A DNA stretch of 64,000 nucleotides, from the NCBI GenBank assembly GCA_023416735.1, contig JAEZGX010000039.1, positions 87,666-151,665 on the forward strand, read 5' to 3'. A program made the translations under genes and the position numbers. Under the pieces are notes generated by a model. It did not search any database and had not been told where the DNA came from. It worked only from the letters and a program-made list of their open reading frames with translations. Within the stretch, counting starts at the first letter, position 1, and every line of letters begins with the position of its first letter. The DNA comes from Verrucomicrobiota bacterium. GTDB lineage: Bacteria > Verrucomicrobiota > Verrucomicrobiia > Opitutales > Opitutaceae. Below are positions 1-8,254 of the stretch, piece by piece.

Positions 1-133
1 CGCGATGCTCGTGCGCGCCCGGCGCATGGCTCGCCGCGCCGGCGATAAAAACGATCTTTTTCGTTTCGGCAGTCGCGCCGAAAAGCGAAGTGACCAGGAG
101 GAGCAGGGCGGCAGGGACGGTGAGCAGCTTCAT
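1..133 (-). CDS. ThuA-like secreted protein, 5' end only (cut by window edge)
   Basis: Reading the minus strand from the ATG at 133 gives a classic signal peptide (MKLLTVPAALLLLV...FGATA) followed by ETKKIVFIAGAASHAPGAHEHR, after which the window ends. The strand-turn plus GxxSHxxGxHEH pattern is typical of the start of ThuA-like proteins (trehalose-utilisation family, glutamine-amidotransferase-like fold), often exported in Planctomycetes and Verrucomicrobia. Only about 44 residues are visible, so the family call rests on the N-terminus. A second, complete ThuA-like gene lies at 19642-20577. The gene is divergent from the ThyX-type gene at 314. Confidence 0.72.
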   Translation of the reverse strand, partial: MKLLTVPAALLLLVTSLFGATAETKKIVFIAGAASHAPGAHEHR

Positions 134-313
134 CGATTTGCGAAAAGTGTGGAAGAGCGCGGAGCCTCGTTCGGCTCAGGTGGGGGAACGCGAGACTAAG
201 CTTTGCGTTCGCCATGCGGTCAAGGAACCAAGCCGTCGAACCGTTCAACGCGTCCGAATCACCATTCCCTTCTTGCCCCTTTCGCCCCTCTTTGCGGCCA
301 TGCTGCCACGCGC

Positions 314-1660
314 ATGAGAATCACCGGACTTGCCCTCGTCCCACCGCCCACCGCCGCCGATCTTCCCAAAGTCACGCCCGAGCTGCTCGCGTCCGTGCTC
401 GCGCGTTATTCGCGCAGCAACGAAGGCATCGGGCAGATTCTGTCCAAGGTCGACCTGGCCAATCCCGATGCCTCCATCGACCGCATCCTGAAGTTCGTAG
501 ACTACGGCCATGCGTCGATTGGCGGGCTTACCGGCGGACTGGCGATCGCGCTGGATGACGTTTCGATGTGGCTCGCGTATAAAATCTTTGAGATCGCGCA
601 GATGGCCGACGGCCAGGAATCGAGCACGCGCTACATCACGATGGCCGCGACGAATCTCCCGTCGGCGCAGGAGCTCGGCATCCCTGACGACCTCGCCGGT
701 CGCTGGTGCGACGTGATGGCCGCTTCGTTCGCCGCCTATAATTGCGAATACGCGCGCCTCGATGCTGCCGCGCTCGCGAATCCGTCGCTCGTCCGTCTTC
801 CACCGGACGCGAAGCCCGCGGTCGTCACGCGCCTTCGCAAGAACTACGCGCTCGATCGCGCGCGTTATTTCATCCCCTTTGCCACGCGCACGAATCTCGG
901 ACTCGTCCAATCCTCTCGCATGTGGGCGACGACGGTGAAGCACCTCGATTCGCTTCCACACCCCGAGGCTCGGGCAGCCGCGAAACTCATCCGCGACGAG
1001 TTGTTGAAACAGTCGCCGCGCCTCATGCGCCACAGTTTCGCGGAGAAATCCTATTCCGCCCAAGCCGAGCAGGAGCTCGCTACGAGCGTGAAGTTCGGAC
1101 TCGAACAGCTCTCCTCCGCGCCGCTCGCCGATGAATGCTGGGTTCACGTCGAGCGCGCCGCCCCGCCGTTTCTCCCGGAAACTCAATCCGTCGCCGAAGC
1201 GTTGCGGCATCGCGCGAATCGCTACGGTTATCAAGGCACCGCCACGCGCCGCATGCGCGTGACGTTTGCCTGGAACAACATGGCGCTGGCCGAACTGCGC
1301 GACCTTAACCGCCATCGCACCGGCCACCGCTACACGCCGCTAATCCAGGTGGGTTTTTATCTTCCGGCGGAAATCGACCGCGCACCGCATGCGGCCCTGT
1401 TGCAATCGCAGCTCGAGCTCACGCGCGAACTCCTCCGCCGCGGCTCGCCGGCTTATGTTTATTCGCTGCTCCTCGGCGCGCAGACGCCGTTCGAGCACAG
1501 CACGCATGCCGACAAGTTCATCTACGAAGCCGAACTTCGCACCGGCATGGGCGCACATTATCGCTACGCGGAACATCTCAGCGCGGCGCTGAAAGGATTT
1601 TTTCAACACGTTCCCGAGGCGCGCGATTGGGTCGTCGAAGGCACCGCCGAACCCGAGTAA
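314..1660 (+). CDS. thyX: FAD-dependent thymidylate synthase (ThyX)-family protein, two-domain form
   Basis: 448 residues from the ATG at 314; an upstream in-frame extension to 203 looks non-coding. ThyX enzymes methylate dUMP using FAD and methylene-tetrahydrofolate. The N-terminal half shows the dUMP/FAD-site style motif QESSTRY (about residue 100) and the C-terminal half shows RHRTGHRYTPL (about residue 340), close to the ThyX signature RHR-x7-S. The chain is about twice the length of a normal ThyX subunit (220-250 residues), so this appears to be a fused tandem in which each half keeps a different part of the signature. It could be a full synthase or a ThyX-like protein with altered activity. 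No thyA is visible in the window. Confidence 0.82.
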   Translation: MRITGLALVPPPTAADLPKVTPELLASVLARYSRSNEGIGQILSKVDLANPDASIDRILKFVDYGHASIGGLTGGLAIALDDVSMWLAYKIFEIAQMADGQESSTRYITMAATNLPSAQELGIPDDLAGRWCDVMAASFAAYNCEYARLDAAALANPSLVRLPPDAKPAVVTRLRKNYALDRARYFIPFATRTNLGLVQSSRMWATTVKHLDSLPHPEARAAAKLIRDELLKQSPRLMRHSFAEKSYSAQAEQELATSVKFGLEQLSSAPLADECWVHVERAAPPFLPETQSVAEALRHRANRYGYQGTATRRMRVTFAWNNMALAELRDLNRHRTGHRYTPLIQVGFYLPAEIDRAPHAALLQSQLELTRELLRRGSPAYVYSLLLGAQTPFEHSTHADKFIYEAELRTGMGAHYRYAEHLSAALKGFFQHVPEARDWVVEGTAEPE

Positions 1661-1779
1661 GCCGGGCCGGAAGCGTCAGGTTTCGATCCGAAAACAATCC
1701 GAGAAGCTCGCACCCATTGCCAATGCGGCAGTTAAAGGTTGCCGCTGCCGACAGCGCCACTTTCGCTTCTGCGTCGCGC

Positions 1780-2301
1780 ATGAAGCTGTCCAGCTCGATC
1801 TTCGTTGTCGTCCTCATGGCGAATACGAGCAGCTCCCTCTTTGCTGCAGCGTTGGGTGACGCCGACTATCGGCGCCGACATGATTCTTTCACGCCCCGGG
1901 CGTCGATTCGGCCGGATGTTTCCACTCCCGCGCGCACGACCGGCGTTGACCTCGCGCCGCAACGTCCGCCGGTTCACGACACCACGGCGTCGCCGGCGGC
2001 GCGGTGGCTTGGTTTTCGCGGGGTTGAAAGGACGCGCGCCCAAGCCGAGATCGCGCCTCAGGTGACGCGAGGCCGCGCCGCTTCGCCTTCTGAGCATCGC
2101 GTCGTGCTCACACCTGAGCGCCGTCGCGCTTCGGCGGAAGTAAAGTCCGTCGGCCGGCTCGCGAAATTTCAACCTCCCTCCGGTTCAGCTGCGTCCGTTC
2201 AAATCGGCCGCACGCCTTCGCTCACGCGCAAGGGCACCACTGCGAAGCTGAATCGATTTGTTTTCCGTCGCGCGGGCGGCGATTCGCCCGTGCCGCGCTA
2301 G
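1780..2301 (+). CDS. Hypothetical secreted basic protein
   Basis: 173 residues beginning with a plausible signal peptide (MKLSSSIFVVVLMANTSSSLFAAA, roughly residues 1-24). The mature part is rich in Arg, Ser, Thr and Pro, lacks cysteine pairs or any motif I recognise, and looks largely disordered. The start at 1780 is chosen because upstream in-frame sequence is arginine-rich without a signal sequence. It sits between thyX and the EEP hydrolase on the same strand, 12 bp upstream of the latter. The unusual composition means it may not be a real gene; the signal peptide is the main support. Confidence 0.5.
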   Translation: MKLSSSIFVVVLMANTSSSLFAAALGDADYRRRHDSFTPRASIRPDVSTPARTTGVDLAPQRPPVHDTTASPAARWLGFRGVERTRAQAEIAPQVTRGRAASPSEHRVVLTPERRRASAEVKSVGRLAKFQPPSGSAASVQIGRTPSLTRKGTTAKLNRFVFRRAGGDSPVPR

Positions 2302-2313
2302 ATCACGAACTGC

Positions 2314-3117
2314 ATGAACACGTTTCGCCTTCTTCAATTCAACATGCAGTTCGGCCAGCGCTGGGATGACGCCGATCCCGACCGCGCTCCGATCGATCTG
2401 GACGGCTCCATCGCGGAAATCCGGCGTCATGACGCGGACATCATTCTGCTTCAGGAAGTCGAACAGGCGTTACCCGGCGGCGTGCAGGCGGATCCGCCGC
2501 CGAATTTGACCCGCATCGCCGCCGAGCTTCCCGGCTATGACAGTTGGTTTTCCTATCCAAAATCCGATCCGCGCGAACTGCCCTTCGGCATTGGTCTGGC
2601 GATTTTTTCGCGCACGGCGCTCCGGCATTGCACGCGACTCGAGCTGCCGTCTCCGCCGGTGGAGTTCGACTTCCTTGGAACCAGAACCACGCCCACGGAC
2701 CGGCTGATGATTGGTGCGCGCACGACTGTGCTCGGGCGAGAGATCCAGATTTTCAATACACACCTGCTCGCGTTTTTCATGCTCGGCAGCTCGAGCCAGG
2801 ATCATCCGCAACAACGCGAACTGATCGCGGCGCAGCTCGCCGCGTCGAAGCTGCCCACGATTCTCGCCGGCGACTTCAACGTCAGCCGGCATGATTCGCT
2901 CGTGGCTCAATTCGGCGGGATCGGTTTCGCAACGGTGCAGCAAACGGAAATCACCTGGCGCCGCCGGCCGTTCGTGCTGGATCACATTTTCTACAACGCG
3001 CCGCTCAAGCCGCTGCACCACGCCGTGGTGCCGACGCCGGCCAGCGACCACCACGCGCTCGTGGCGGAATTCACTTTTGATGACGGCGCGCTCCCCTCAG
3101 AGGCGGGGAAACCCTAA
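2314..3117 (+). CDS. Endonuclease/exonuclease/phosphatase (EEP) family hydrolase
   Basis: 267 residues. EEP-fold enzymes are Mg-dependent phosphoesterases acting on nucleic acids or phospholipids. Visible conserved elements are the N-terminal FNMQFG strand, catalytic LLQEVE (about residue 50), NTHLL (about 150), AGDFN (about 190) and the terminal SDHHALV (about 245), which are the metal-binding and catalytic Glu, Asn, Asp and His of the fold. There is no signal peptide, so it is probably cytoplasmic. It converges on the small gene at 3122 with only 4 bp between stops. Substrate cannot be told from sequence. Confidence 0.85.
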   Translation: MNTFRLLQFNMQFGQRWDDADPDRAPIDLDGSIAEIRRHDADIILLQEVEQALPGGVQADPPPNLTRIAAELPGYDSWFSYPKSDPRELPFGIGLAIFSRTALRHCTRLELPSPPVEFDFLGTRTTPTDRLMIGARTTVLGREIQIFNTHLLAFFMLGSSSQDHPQQRELIAAQLAASKLPTILAGDFNVSRHDSLVAQFGGIGFATVQQTEITWRRRPFVLDHIFYNAPLKPLHHAVVPTPASDHHALVAEFTFDDGALPSEAGKP

Positions 3118-3121
3118 GGCG

Positions 3122-3406
3122 CTACTTCGCGCGGCGGATGCGTTCTTTTTCGTCTTCGCGTTCTTCCTCGAGGCGGGCGCGTTCGCTGGAGATTTGCTGC
3201 TGGATCTTCTGATACTCGTCGGCGTTGCCGGCGGCGAGGGCATCGTTGAGCTGCTTTTTTAGGAAGATTTCGCGCTCGGCGATCTTGCCTTGGTAAACGC
3301 GATCGATTTCCGCGAGGCGGCTTTTCTGTTCGTCGCTGAGTTTGCGGCCGGCATCGGGATCGGACTTGGCGAGCCGTTCCATCGCGAGTTCGTAGGCACT
3401 TTTCAT
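3122..3406 (-). CDS. Small charged coiled-coil protein
   Basis: 94 residues starting MKSAYELAMERLAK and consisting almost entirely of charged heptad-like helix (QKSRLAEIDRVYQGKIAEREIFLKK, shown in two stretches; then EEYQKIQQQISSERARLEEER). I know similar short proteins of unknown function in Verrucomicrobia and Planctomycetes. No membrane segment, no catalytic motif. The start at 3406 is preferred over upstream frames because the upstream translation is arginine-rich antisense of comEC. It lies downstream of comEC on the same strand, separated by a 77-bp gap holding a CACGA-type repeat. Confidence 0.7.
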   Translation of the reverse strand: MKSAYELAMERLAKSDPDAGRKLSDEQKSRLAEIDRVYQGKIAEREIFLKKQLNDALAAGNADEYQKIQQQISSERARLEEEREDEKERIRRAK

Positions 3407-3418
3407 GGGCAGGAGGGT

Positions 3419-3465
3419 TGAAGCACGAAACACATGAAAGACACGAAAGAAAACAAGCGGAGGCC
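3419..3465. repeat. CACGAAA-type interspersed repeat
   Basis: Short tandem-like units GCACGAAACACATGAAAGACACGAAAG fill the gap between comEC and the small coiled-coil gene. The same style (CACGA, AACACGA, ACGCGAAA) recurs in many other gaps of the window, for example near 10419, 18107, 35535, 44583 and 45765. Confidence 0.6.
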
Positions 3466-3483
3466 GCGGAGCTGGGAAGACGT

Positions 3484-5121
3484 TTAAGGGAAACGCACGG
3501 CGAGGAGGAGGGTGAGAGCGACGAAAGCGACCGGCGGCCAGAAACCGCGGGACCAGCCGCGCCATTTGGCGGCGTAGCCGGCGGCCATGGTGGCGAGGAG
3601 AAGGGCGAAGGTGGCCGGACCCAGCCAGGTGACGTGGAAAGTGGCGTCGAACCAGGCGCCCGGAATGATCGCGAACAGGCGGACGCCGTAGTCGATGGCC
3701 CAGAGCAAAAGGACGGCGGCGTGATTGGCGATTTCGCTGCCGAAAGTGAAGCCGACGAGACCGCACAGCAGGGAGATGAAGCCCGTGAGGATGACGGCGG
3801 AAGACGCGGGGATCAGCCAGAGGTTGGCGATGAGGGCGCCGGGAGTGAAGAGTTCAAAGAACATCACTCCCGCGAGGGCGCTGACAAGCGAAGCGGCGAT
3901 GCCGAGCGAGAGGGCGGCGAGCGTGGCGCGCCAAGTCGAAGCGAGCAAGTGATGCCGCCAGCTCCATGAAACCGGCGGCAGATCGCGGAAGAGCGCGAGT
4001 TTTGCCTGGAGTTGGTCGGAGAGCGGAAGTCCGAGCAGCAGGAGCGCGGCGACGATGCCGTAGCTCAGCTGAAAGCTGGCGCTGAAAACCTGCAGCGGTG
4101 CGATGAGGATGACGAGCAAGGCGGAGGCGGTGAGCGCGGCGATGGGATTGCGCGGGGTGCGGAGGACGAGCGAGGTTTGGACCAGTGCGACCATGAGGAA
4201 GGCACGCACGGCGGAGGGGGCGGCCCCGGTGATGTCGACGTAGAGCCAGAGCGCGACGAGACCGATGACGAATTGCAGCAGGCGTGGCAGGCGCAGCAGC
4301 AAGAGCAGCGCGTGTAGTCCGGCGGCGATGACGGCGATGTGGAGGCCGCTGATCGAGAACACGTGCATCGTGCCGGTTTGGCGGAAGAGCGTGTCTTGTT
4401 CGTCGGTCAGTTCATTGCTGCGGCCAAGGAGCATCGCGCGGAGGACGCCGACGAATTCGGGACGTTTGGGGTCGACGCCGGCGCCAAGGATCGAGGTGAA
4501 GCGATCGGCTTGGCGCCCGCAGAAACGGTAGTAGGCGTGAGCCGGGCGTTCTTCGTCGAGGACGAGGGCGCGGGAGAACCGGAAGTTCACGCCGGCGTCG
4601 GCGAGGTATCCATCGAATGAATTCGGCGCGGGATCGCGCGGAAGGCTGGCGATGACGCCGCGCGTCGAGATGACGGCCGTGCGAAGAGGAGGCGGCGTGT
4701 CGGCGCGGAGCGTGACGGAGAAGTAAACGCGTTGTCCGACAAGTTCGTCGAGCGGAGCGTCGGCGCGGACGATGCGGCCGATACCGCTGGCGCGATGAGG
4801 TTCGATTTGCGGAAAAACGCGCTGCACCTCGATGGAAACGCGGGCTTCGCGAGGCGGGAGTTGATCCCAGTCGGCGATGCGCGGGCGATGAAGTGTATAG
4901 CTCGCCATACCGGCGAAGAACATCGAAGCGACGAGCGCGGGGCGGAAGAGCGGGCGGGGATTTCGGACCGTGGCGATGGCGACGACGGCTGCGCTGGCGG
5001 CGAGCGCCAGAACAACGGACAGCGGGGCGAAATCGCGAACGCGGGCGGCGGCGAGACCGGCGATCAGGGGAATGACCAGCCACAACAGAGGCGCGCGGTG
5101 GCCGAGACTGCGGCTGGACAT
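3484..5121 (-). CDS. comEC: ComEC/Rec2-type DNA-uptake channel, lacking the C-terminal metallo-beta-lactamase domain
   Basis: 545 residues with about ten hydrophobic helices. The N-terminus (MSSRSLGHRAPLLWLVIPLI) starts with a membrane helix, followed by a periplasmic OB-like DUF4131 region, then the competence domain with the family motif HVFSISGLHIAVIA near residue 255. ComEC forms the inner-membrane channel for single-stranded DNA uptake in transformation. Many homologues are 700-800 residues with an extracytoplasmic metallo-beta-lactamase domain; here the protein stops after the membrane domain, with no HxHxDH motif. Start ATG at 5121. No other competence gene is adjacent. Confidence 0.88.
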   Translation of the reverse strand: MSSRSLGHRAPLLWLVIPLIAGLAAARVRDFAPLSVVLALAASAAVVAIATVRNPRPLFRPALVASMFFAGMASYTLHRPRIADWDQLPPREARVSIEVQRVFPQIEPHRASGIGRIVRADAPLDELVGQRVYFSVTLRADTPPPLRTAVISTRGVIASLPRDPAPNSFDGYLADAGVNFRFSRALVLDEERPAHAYYRFCGRQADRFTSILGAGVDPKRPEFVGVLRAMLLGRSNELTDEQDTLFRQTGTMHVFSISGLHIAVIAAGLHALLLLLRLPRLLQFVIGLVALWLYVDITGAAPSAVRAFLMVALVQTSLVLRTPRNPIAALTASALLVILIAPLQVFSASFQLSYGIVAALLLLGLPLSDQLQAKLALFRDLPPVSWSWRHHLLASTWRATLAALSLGIAASLVSALAGVMFFELFTPGALIANLWLIPASSAVILTGFISLLCGLVGFTFGSEIANHAAVLLLWAIDYGVRLFAIIPGAWFDATFHVTWLGPATFALLLATMAAGYAAKWRGWSRGFWPPVAFVALTLLLAVRFP

Positions 5122-5166
5122 GCGCGGAGGATCAAACGGGTTAATGCCAATAAATGAACATTAATT

Positions 5167-5280
5167 TGAACCACGGATGGACGCGGATGAACACGGATTC
5201 TGAGGCGGAACCGCGAAGGGGGCGCGTATTCGGTTCAGAACCACCACTTCCCTGTTCATGTTCATTCGCGGTTCAGCATC
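5167..5280. repeat. Inverted pair of GGATGAACACGG-type repeats
   Basis: The intergenic region between divergent comEC and rarA carries CCACGGATGGACGCGGATGAACACGG at its left (shown here in pieces: CCACGGATGGACG, CGGATGAACACGG) and a reverse-oriented TGTTCATGTTCATTCGCGG at its right. Together they form an imperfect inverted repeat across about 110 bp. Both promoters must lie within or beside it. Confidence 0.55.
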
Positions 5281-5325
5281 TGAGGTTTTGATTTGGGGGA
5301 ATTCGTGGGCTTAGTGGGCGCTTCG

Positions 5326-6675
5326 ATGTCTTCCGTGGACCAGACCGATTTTTTTGCCGAAACGCCTCCTCCCGCGCAGCCGCAGCGCAAGCCGGCGCAT
5401 CAGCCCTTGGCGGCGCGGATGCGTCCGCGGCGGTTGAGCGAAGTCGTCGGGCAGGATCACATTTTGAAAGCAGGCAGTTTGCTGCCGCGGCTGGTGGCGC
5501 AGAACCGGTTTGGGTCGCTCTTGTTTTATGGGCCGCCGGGTTGCGGGAAGACGAGCATCGCGGAGGCGATCGCGCGGGAGACGAACAGCCGCTTCGTGCG
5601 CGTGAACGCGGTGATGTCGAATGTGGCGGAGTTGCGGGAGATCCTGGCGACGGCGCGGAAGCTGCCGGACAGCGCGACGATTTTGTTCATCGACGAGCTG
5701 CATCGCTTCAACAAGTCGCAGCAGGATTTGCTGCTGCCGGATGTGGAGGAAGGGACGGTGCGATTGATCGGCGCGACGACGCACAATCCGGGATTTTATG
5801 TGAACCCGCCGCTGCTCTCGCGGAGTCATTTATTTCGACTCGAACCGTTATCGGCGGAGGCGGTGACGCGGGTGTTGAAGCAGGCGCTGGCAGATGTGGA
5901 GCGCGGGCTCGGCGAGCGGCGCGTGACGGCGGAGGAAAAGATTCTAGCGGATCTCGCGGTGTTGTGTGACGGGGATTTGCGGCGGGCGTTGAATTCGTTG
6001 GAAGTGCTTGTGTTGGGTTTGCCGGAAGGCGGAGAGATCACGGCGAACGAATTGGAGGTTTTTGCGCGCGAGCGGCGCATCCGCTACGACGCGGATGAGG
6101 ACGAGCACTACGATACGATTTCGGCGTTCATCAAAAGCTGCCGCGGGAGCGATCCGGATGCGGCGATGTATTGGCTGGCGAAGATGTTGGCGGGCGGGGA
6201 AGACCCTCGGTTCATCGCGCGGCGCCTGGTGATTTTGGCGAGCGAGGATGTGGGGCTGGCGGATCCGCAGGCGCTGCCGCTGACGGTGGCGGCGCATCAC
6301 GCGGTGGATTTTATCGGGTTGCCCGAGGCAGAGCTGACGCTGGCGCATGCGACGCTGTATATCGCGACGGCGCCGAAGAGTAATACGGCGACGCTGGCGA
6401 TCGCGGCGGCGCATGGGGCATTGAAAGCGGCGCCGGTGCAGACGATTCCGGCGGCATTGCGGAGCAAGAGCGGGCAGGCGAACAAGCGGATCGGTCAGGG
6501 CAAGGGCTACAAGTATTCGCACGATTATCCGGAGAATATTTCCGGCGACGACTACCTGGAGAAACCGCTGACGCTTTATACGCCGAAGCCGGTGGGCTGG
6601 GAGGCGAAGATTGCGGACCGCCTGGCGCGGTGGCAGGCGTTGAAGGACGAAATCCGGCGCGAGCGGAAAGGGTAG
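5326..6675 (+). CDS. rarA: Replication-associated recombination protein A (RarA/MgsA), AAA+ ATPase
   Basis: 449 residues from the ATG at 5326; a TTG start at 5293 would add 11 residues. RarA is a clamp-loader-like AAA+ ATPase acting at stalled replication forks. Visible are the PCNA-like leader (MRPRRLSEVVGQDHIL), Walker A GPPGCGKTS (about residue 78), Walker B FIDELHRFNK (about 130), sensor 1 GATTHNP and the MgsA C-terminal region with the signature KYSHDYP near residue 405. Length and order match the family. No clear Shine-Dalgarno sequence precedes either start. Confidence 0.94.
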   Translation: MSSVDQTDFFAETPPPAQPQRKPAHQPLAARMRPRRLSEVVGQDHILKAGSLLPRLVAQNRFGSLLFYGPPGCGKTSIAEAIARETNSRFVRVNAVMSNVAELREILATARKLPDSATILFIDELHRFNKSQQDLLLPDVEEGTVRLIGATTHNPGFYVNPPLLSRSHLFRLEPLSAEAVTRVLKQALADVERGLGERRVTAEEKILADLAVLCDGDLRRALNSLEVLVLGLPEGGEITANELEVFARERRIRYDADEDEHYDTISAFIKSCRGSDPDAAMYWLAKMLAGGEDPRFIARRLVILASEDVGLADPQALPLTVAAHHAVDFIGLPEAELTLAHATLYIATAPKSNTATLAIAAAHGALKAAPVQTIPAALRSKSGQANKRIGQGKGYKYSHDYPENISGDDYLEKPLTLYTPKPVGWEAKIADRLARWQALKDEIRRERKG

Positions 6676-6725
6676 GCGCGGCGGGTCGGCGGAGTCGGTG
6701 GCTTCTCGTGTGCGGCTGCTTGGTT

Positions 6726-8084
6726 CTACCCGAGGATGCGCAGGGAAAGGAAGATGAGCGCGAGTTTGCGCGGGTCGGCGGCGGACGTGAGCCATTGCGC
6801 GTGGCGAAACGTGAGGCGGTTTTCGCCGGCGCGGAGAGCGAGGGGCGCGGTGAGCGTTTCCTTTTGATTTACGCGCGTCCAAGCGTGGTGGAGGATTTCG
6901 GTATCGTTGAGAACGACGATCGTCGATTGCTCGGGAGAATACGTGAGCGCTTCGGCGCGGAGATGCGCGGGCGCGTCGGTTTCGCGGAATAGGGTGAGCA
7001 CGGTTTCGGGGCCGGTGGCCCAGTGAAAACGCGGCAGGAAAGCTTCGGGAACAGGACCTTCGGCGGGTTCCCAGCCGGTGGCAGGAGTGAAATGAGAGAA
7101 AGCGGGACCGGAAGTGTCGGCGGGCGGCGGAACGGTAGTGAGATCGAGGATACGGATGGTTTCGCTCGAGGCTTCGCGGGCGAGTGTGGCGGTGTCGCTG
7201 AGGGCGCCGTGGCTGCGGGCGAGTTGTTCGAGAAAAGGGATAAACGCGCGCGTGGTGCGGGCGACTTCCGGAACCTGCGTGTGATAACGAAGCGGTCCGC
7301 CGAGGTAAGGCGCGGGGTCGCGAACGAGGTGATCGGGAGATTGGAAGACGGAGGAGAAGAAGGCGGCGGGGTCTTCGGCGAAGCGTTGAAAGCCGAGACG
7401 GTAATGAAGATCGAGGCCGTCGTGGGCACGGCCGCGGCTGAGTTTTTGGAGTTCGGCCGTGAGGACGCGGAGCGCTTGTTGTTCGGGACTGCGAAGGGCG
7501 AAGTGGGCGAGGCGGGCTTGTTCGAGGGGGCGGGCGTTGAGCGGCTGGTCAGATTGGAAAAGGACGTGATTGCCCTTGCCGGCGGCGACATCGCGGGCGA
7601 GGCCGAGACGGCGGGGAACGAAGACCTTGACGGTGCTGCTGGGGTGGCGACGGCGGTGGGCGAGGCGGAGAACGGGATTGGGTTCGGCGGGATTGTCGGC
7701 GGTGGTGGGAGCGTAGTTGTGGAGCGCGAGTTGAACGGGTTGGCAGGTGTTGGGATCGCCGAGCATCTGTTCGAAAGCGGCGCGAGAGGGAGCGGCGAGG
7801 ATTTCGTCGGCGTCGAGTGGGAGGGCCCAATCGGCTTGGAAGTGCTCGAAGGCGACGCGCGCGAGGTGGTTGCTGCGGGATTGTTGGAGGTTGGCGACGC
7901 AATCGCCGTGGAAGAGCGTGAGCGGAAGGCCTTCGCGAACGAGCACGGCGAGGATTTCGCGCGTGCCGTCGGTGCTGTCGTGATCGAAGACGAGGTGATG
8001 ATCGACCCAGGCGTGCGTGTGGCGAACGAAGGCCTCGATGATATCGGCTTCGTTTTTCACGACGGAAACGGCGACGAGCTTCAT
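6726..8084 (-). CDS. Family-2-like glycosyltransferase with C-terminal extension
   Basis: 452 residues from the ATG at 8084; an upstream ATG at 8129 is less likely because the conserved MKLVAVSVVKNEADIIE begins at 8084. That leader, the HDSTDGT segment and the acidic LDADE motif (about residue 95) are typical of GT-A glycosyltransferases of the Glyco_tranf_2_4 type. The last ~130 residues form a separate region (VLTLFRE...LRAGENRLTFRHAQW) resembling a beta-rich accessory domain. No membrane segment. The acceptor is unknown. It is divergent from ribB. Confidence 0.8.
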   Translation of the reverse strand: MKLVAVSVVKNEADIIEAFVRHTHAWVDHHLVFDHDSTDGTREILAVLVREGLPLTLFHGDCVANLQQSRSNHLARVAFEHFQADWALPLDADEILAAPSRAAFEQMLGDPNTCQPVQLALHNYAPTTADNPAEPNPVLRLAHRRRHPSSTVKVFVPRRLGLARDVAAGKGNHVLFQSDQPLNARPLEQARLAHFALRSPEQQALRVLTAELQKLSRGRAHDGLDLHYRLGFQRFAEDPAAFFSSVFQSPDHLVRDPAPYLGGPLRYHTQVPEVARTTRAFIPFLEQLARSHGALSDTATLAREASSETIRILDLTTVPPPADTSGPAFSHFTPATGWEPAEGPVPEAFLPRFHWATGPETVLTLFRETDAPAHLRAEALTYSPEQSTIVVLNDTEILHHAWTRVNQKETLTAPLALRAGENRLTFRHAQWLTSAADPRKLALIFLSLRILG

Positions 8085-8254
8085 GCGGGCGGCGAAGAGG
8101 CTTGTGGGGGCGGTGCGGGGGCGGCGCAAGCTTCGGGGTGGCGGGCCCGGGGGCAGTTTGGTCGCGCGTGGGGATGAAGCGTTTACACGTTCGATGGCGA
8201 AGCGACGGCTCGACCTGTTGACAGCGTTGAGGCGGATGGTGAGTTTCGCGGCGC

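Noticed and set aside
7023..8177. 384-codon plus-strand ORF
   Set aside because: Antisense to the glycosyltransferase; Gly/Glu/Arg-biased translation without any motif, typical of GC-rich shadow frames.
8130..8254. Possible FMN riboswitch before ribB
   Set aside because: I looked for the conserved RFN segments and could not find them; the TTGACA-like hexamer at 8218 has no good -10 partner.
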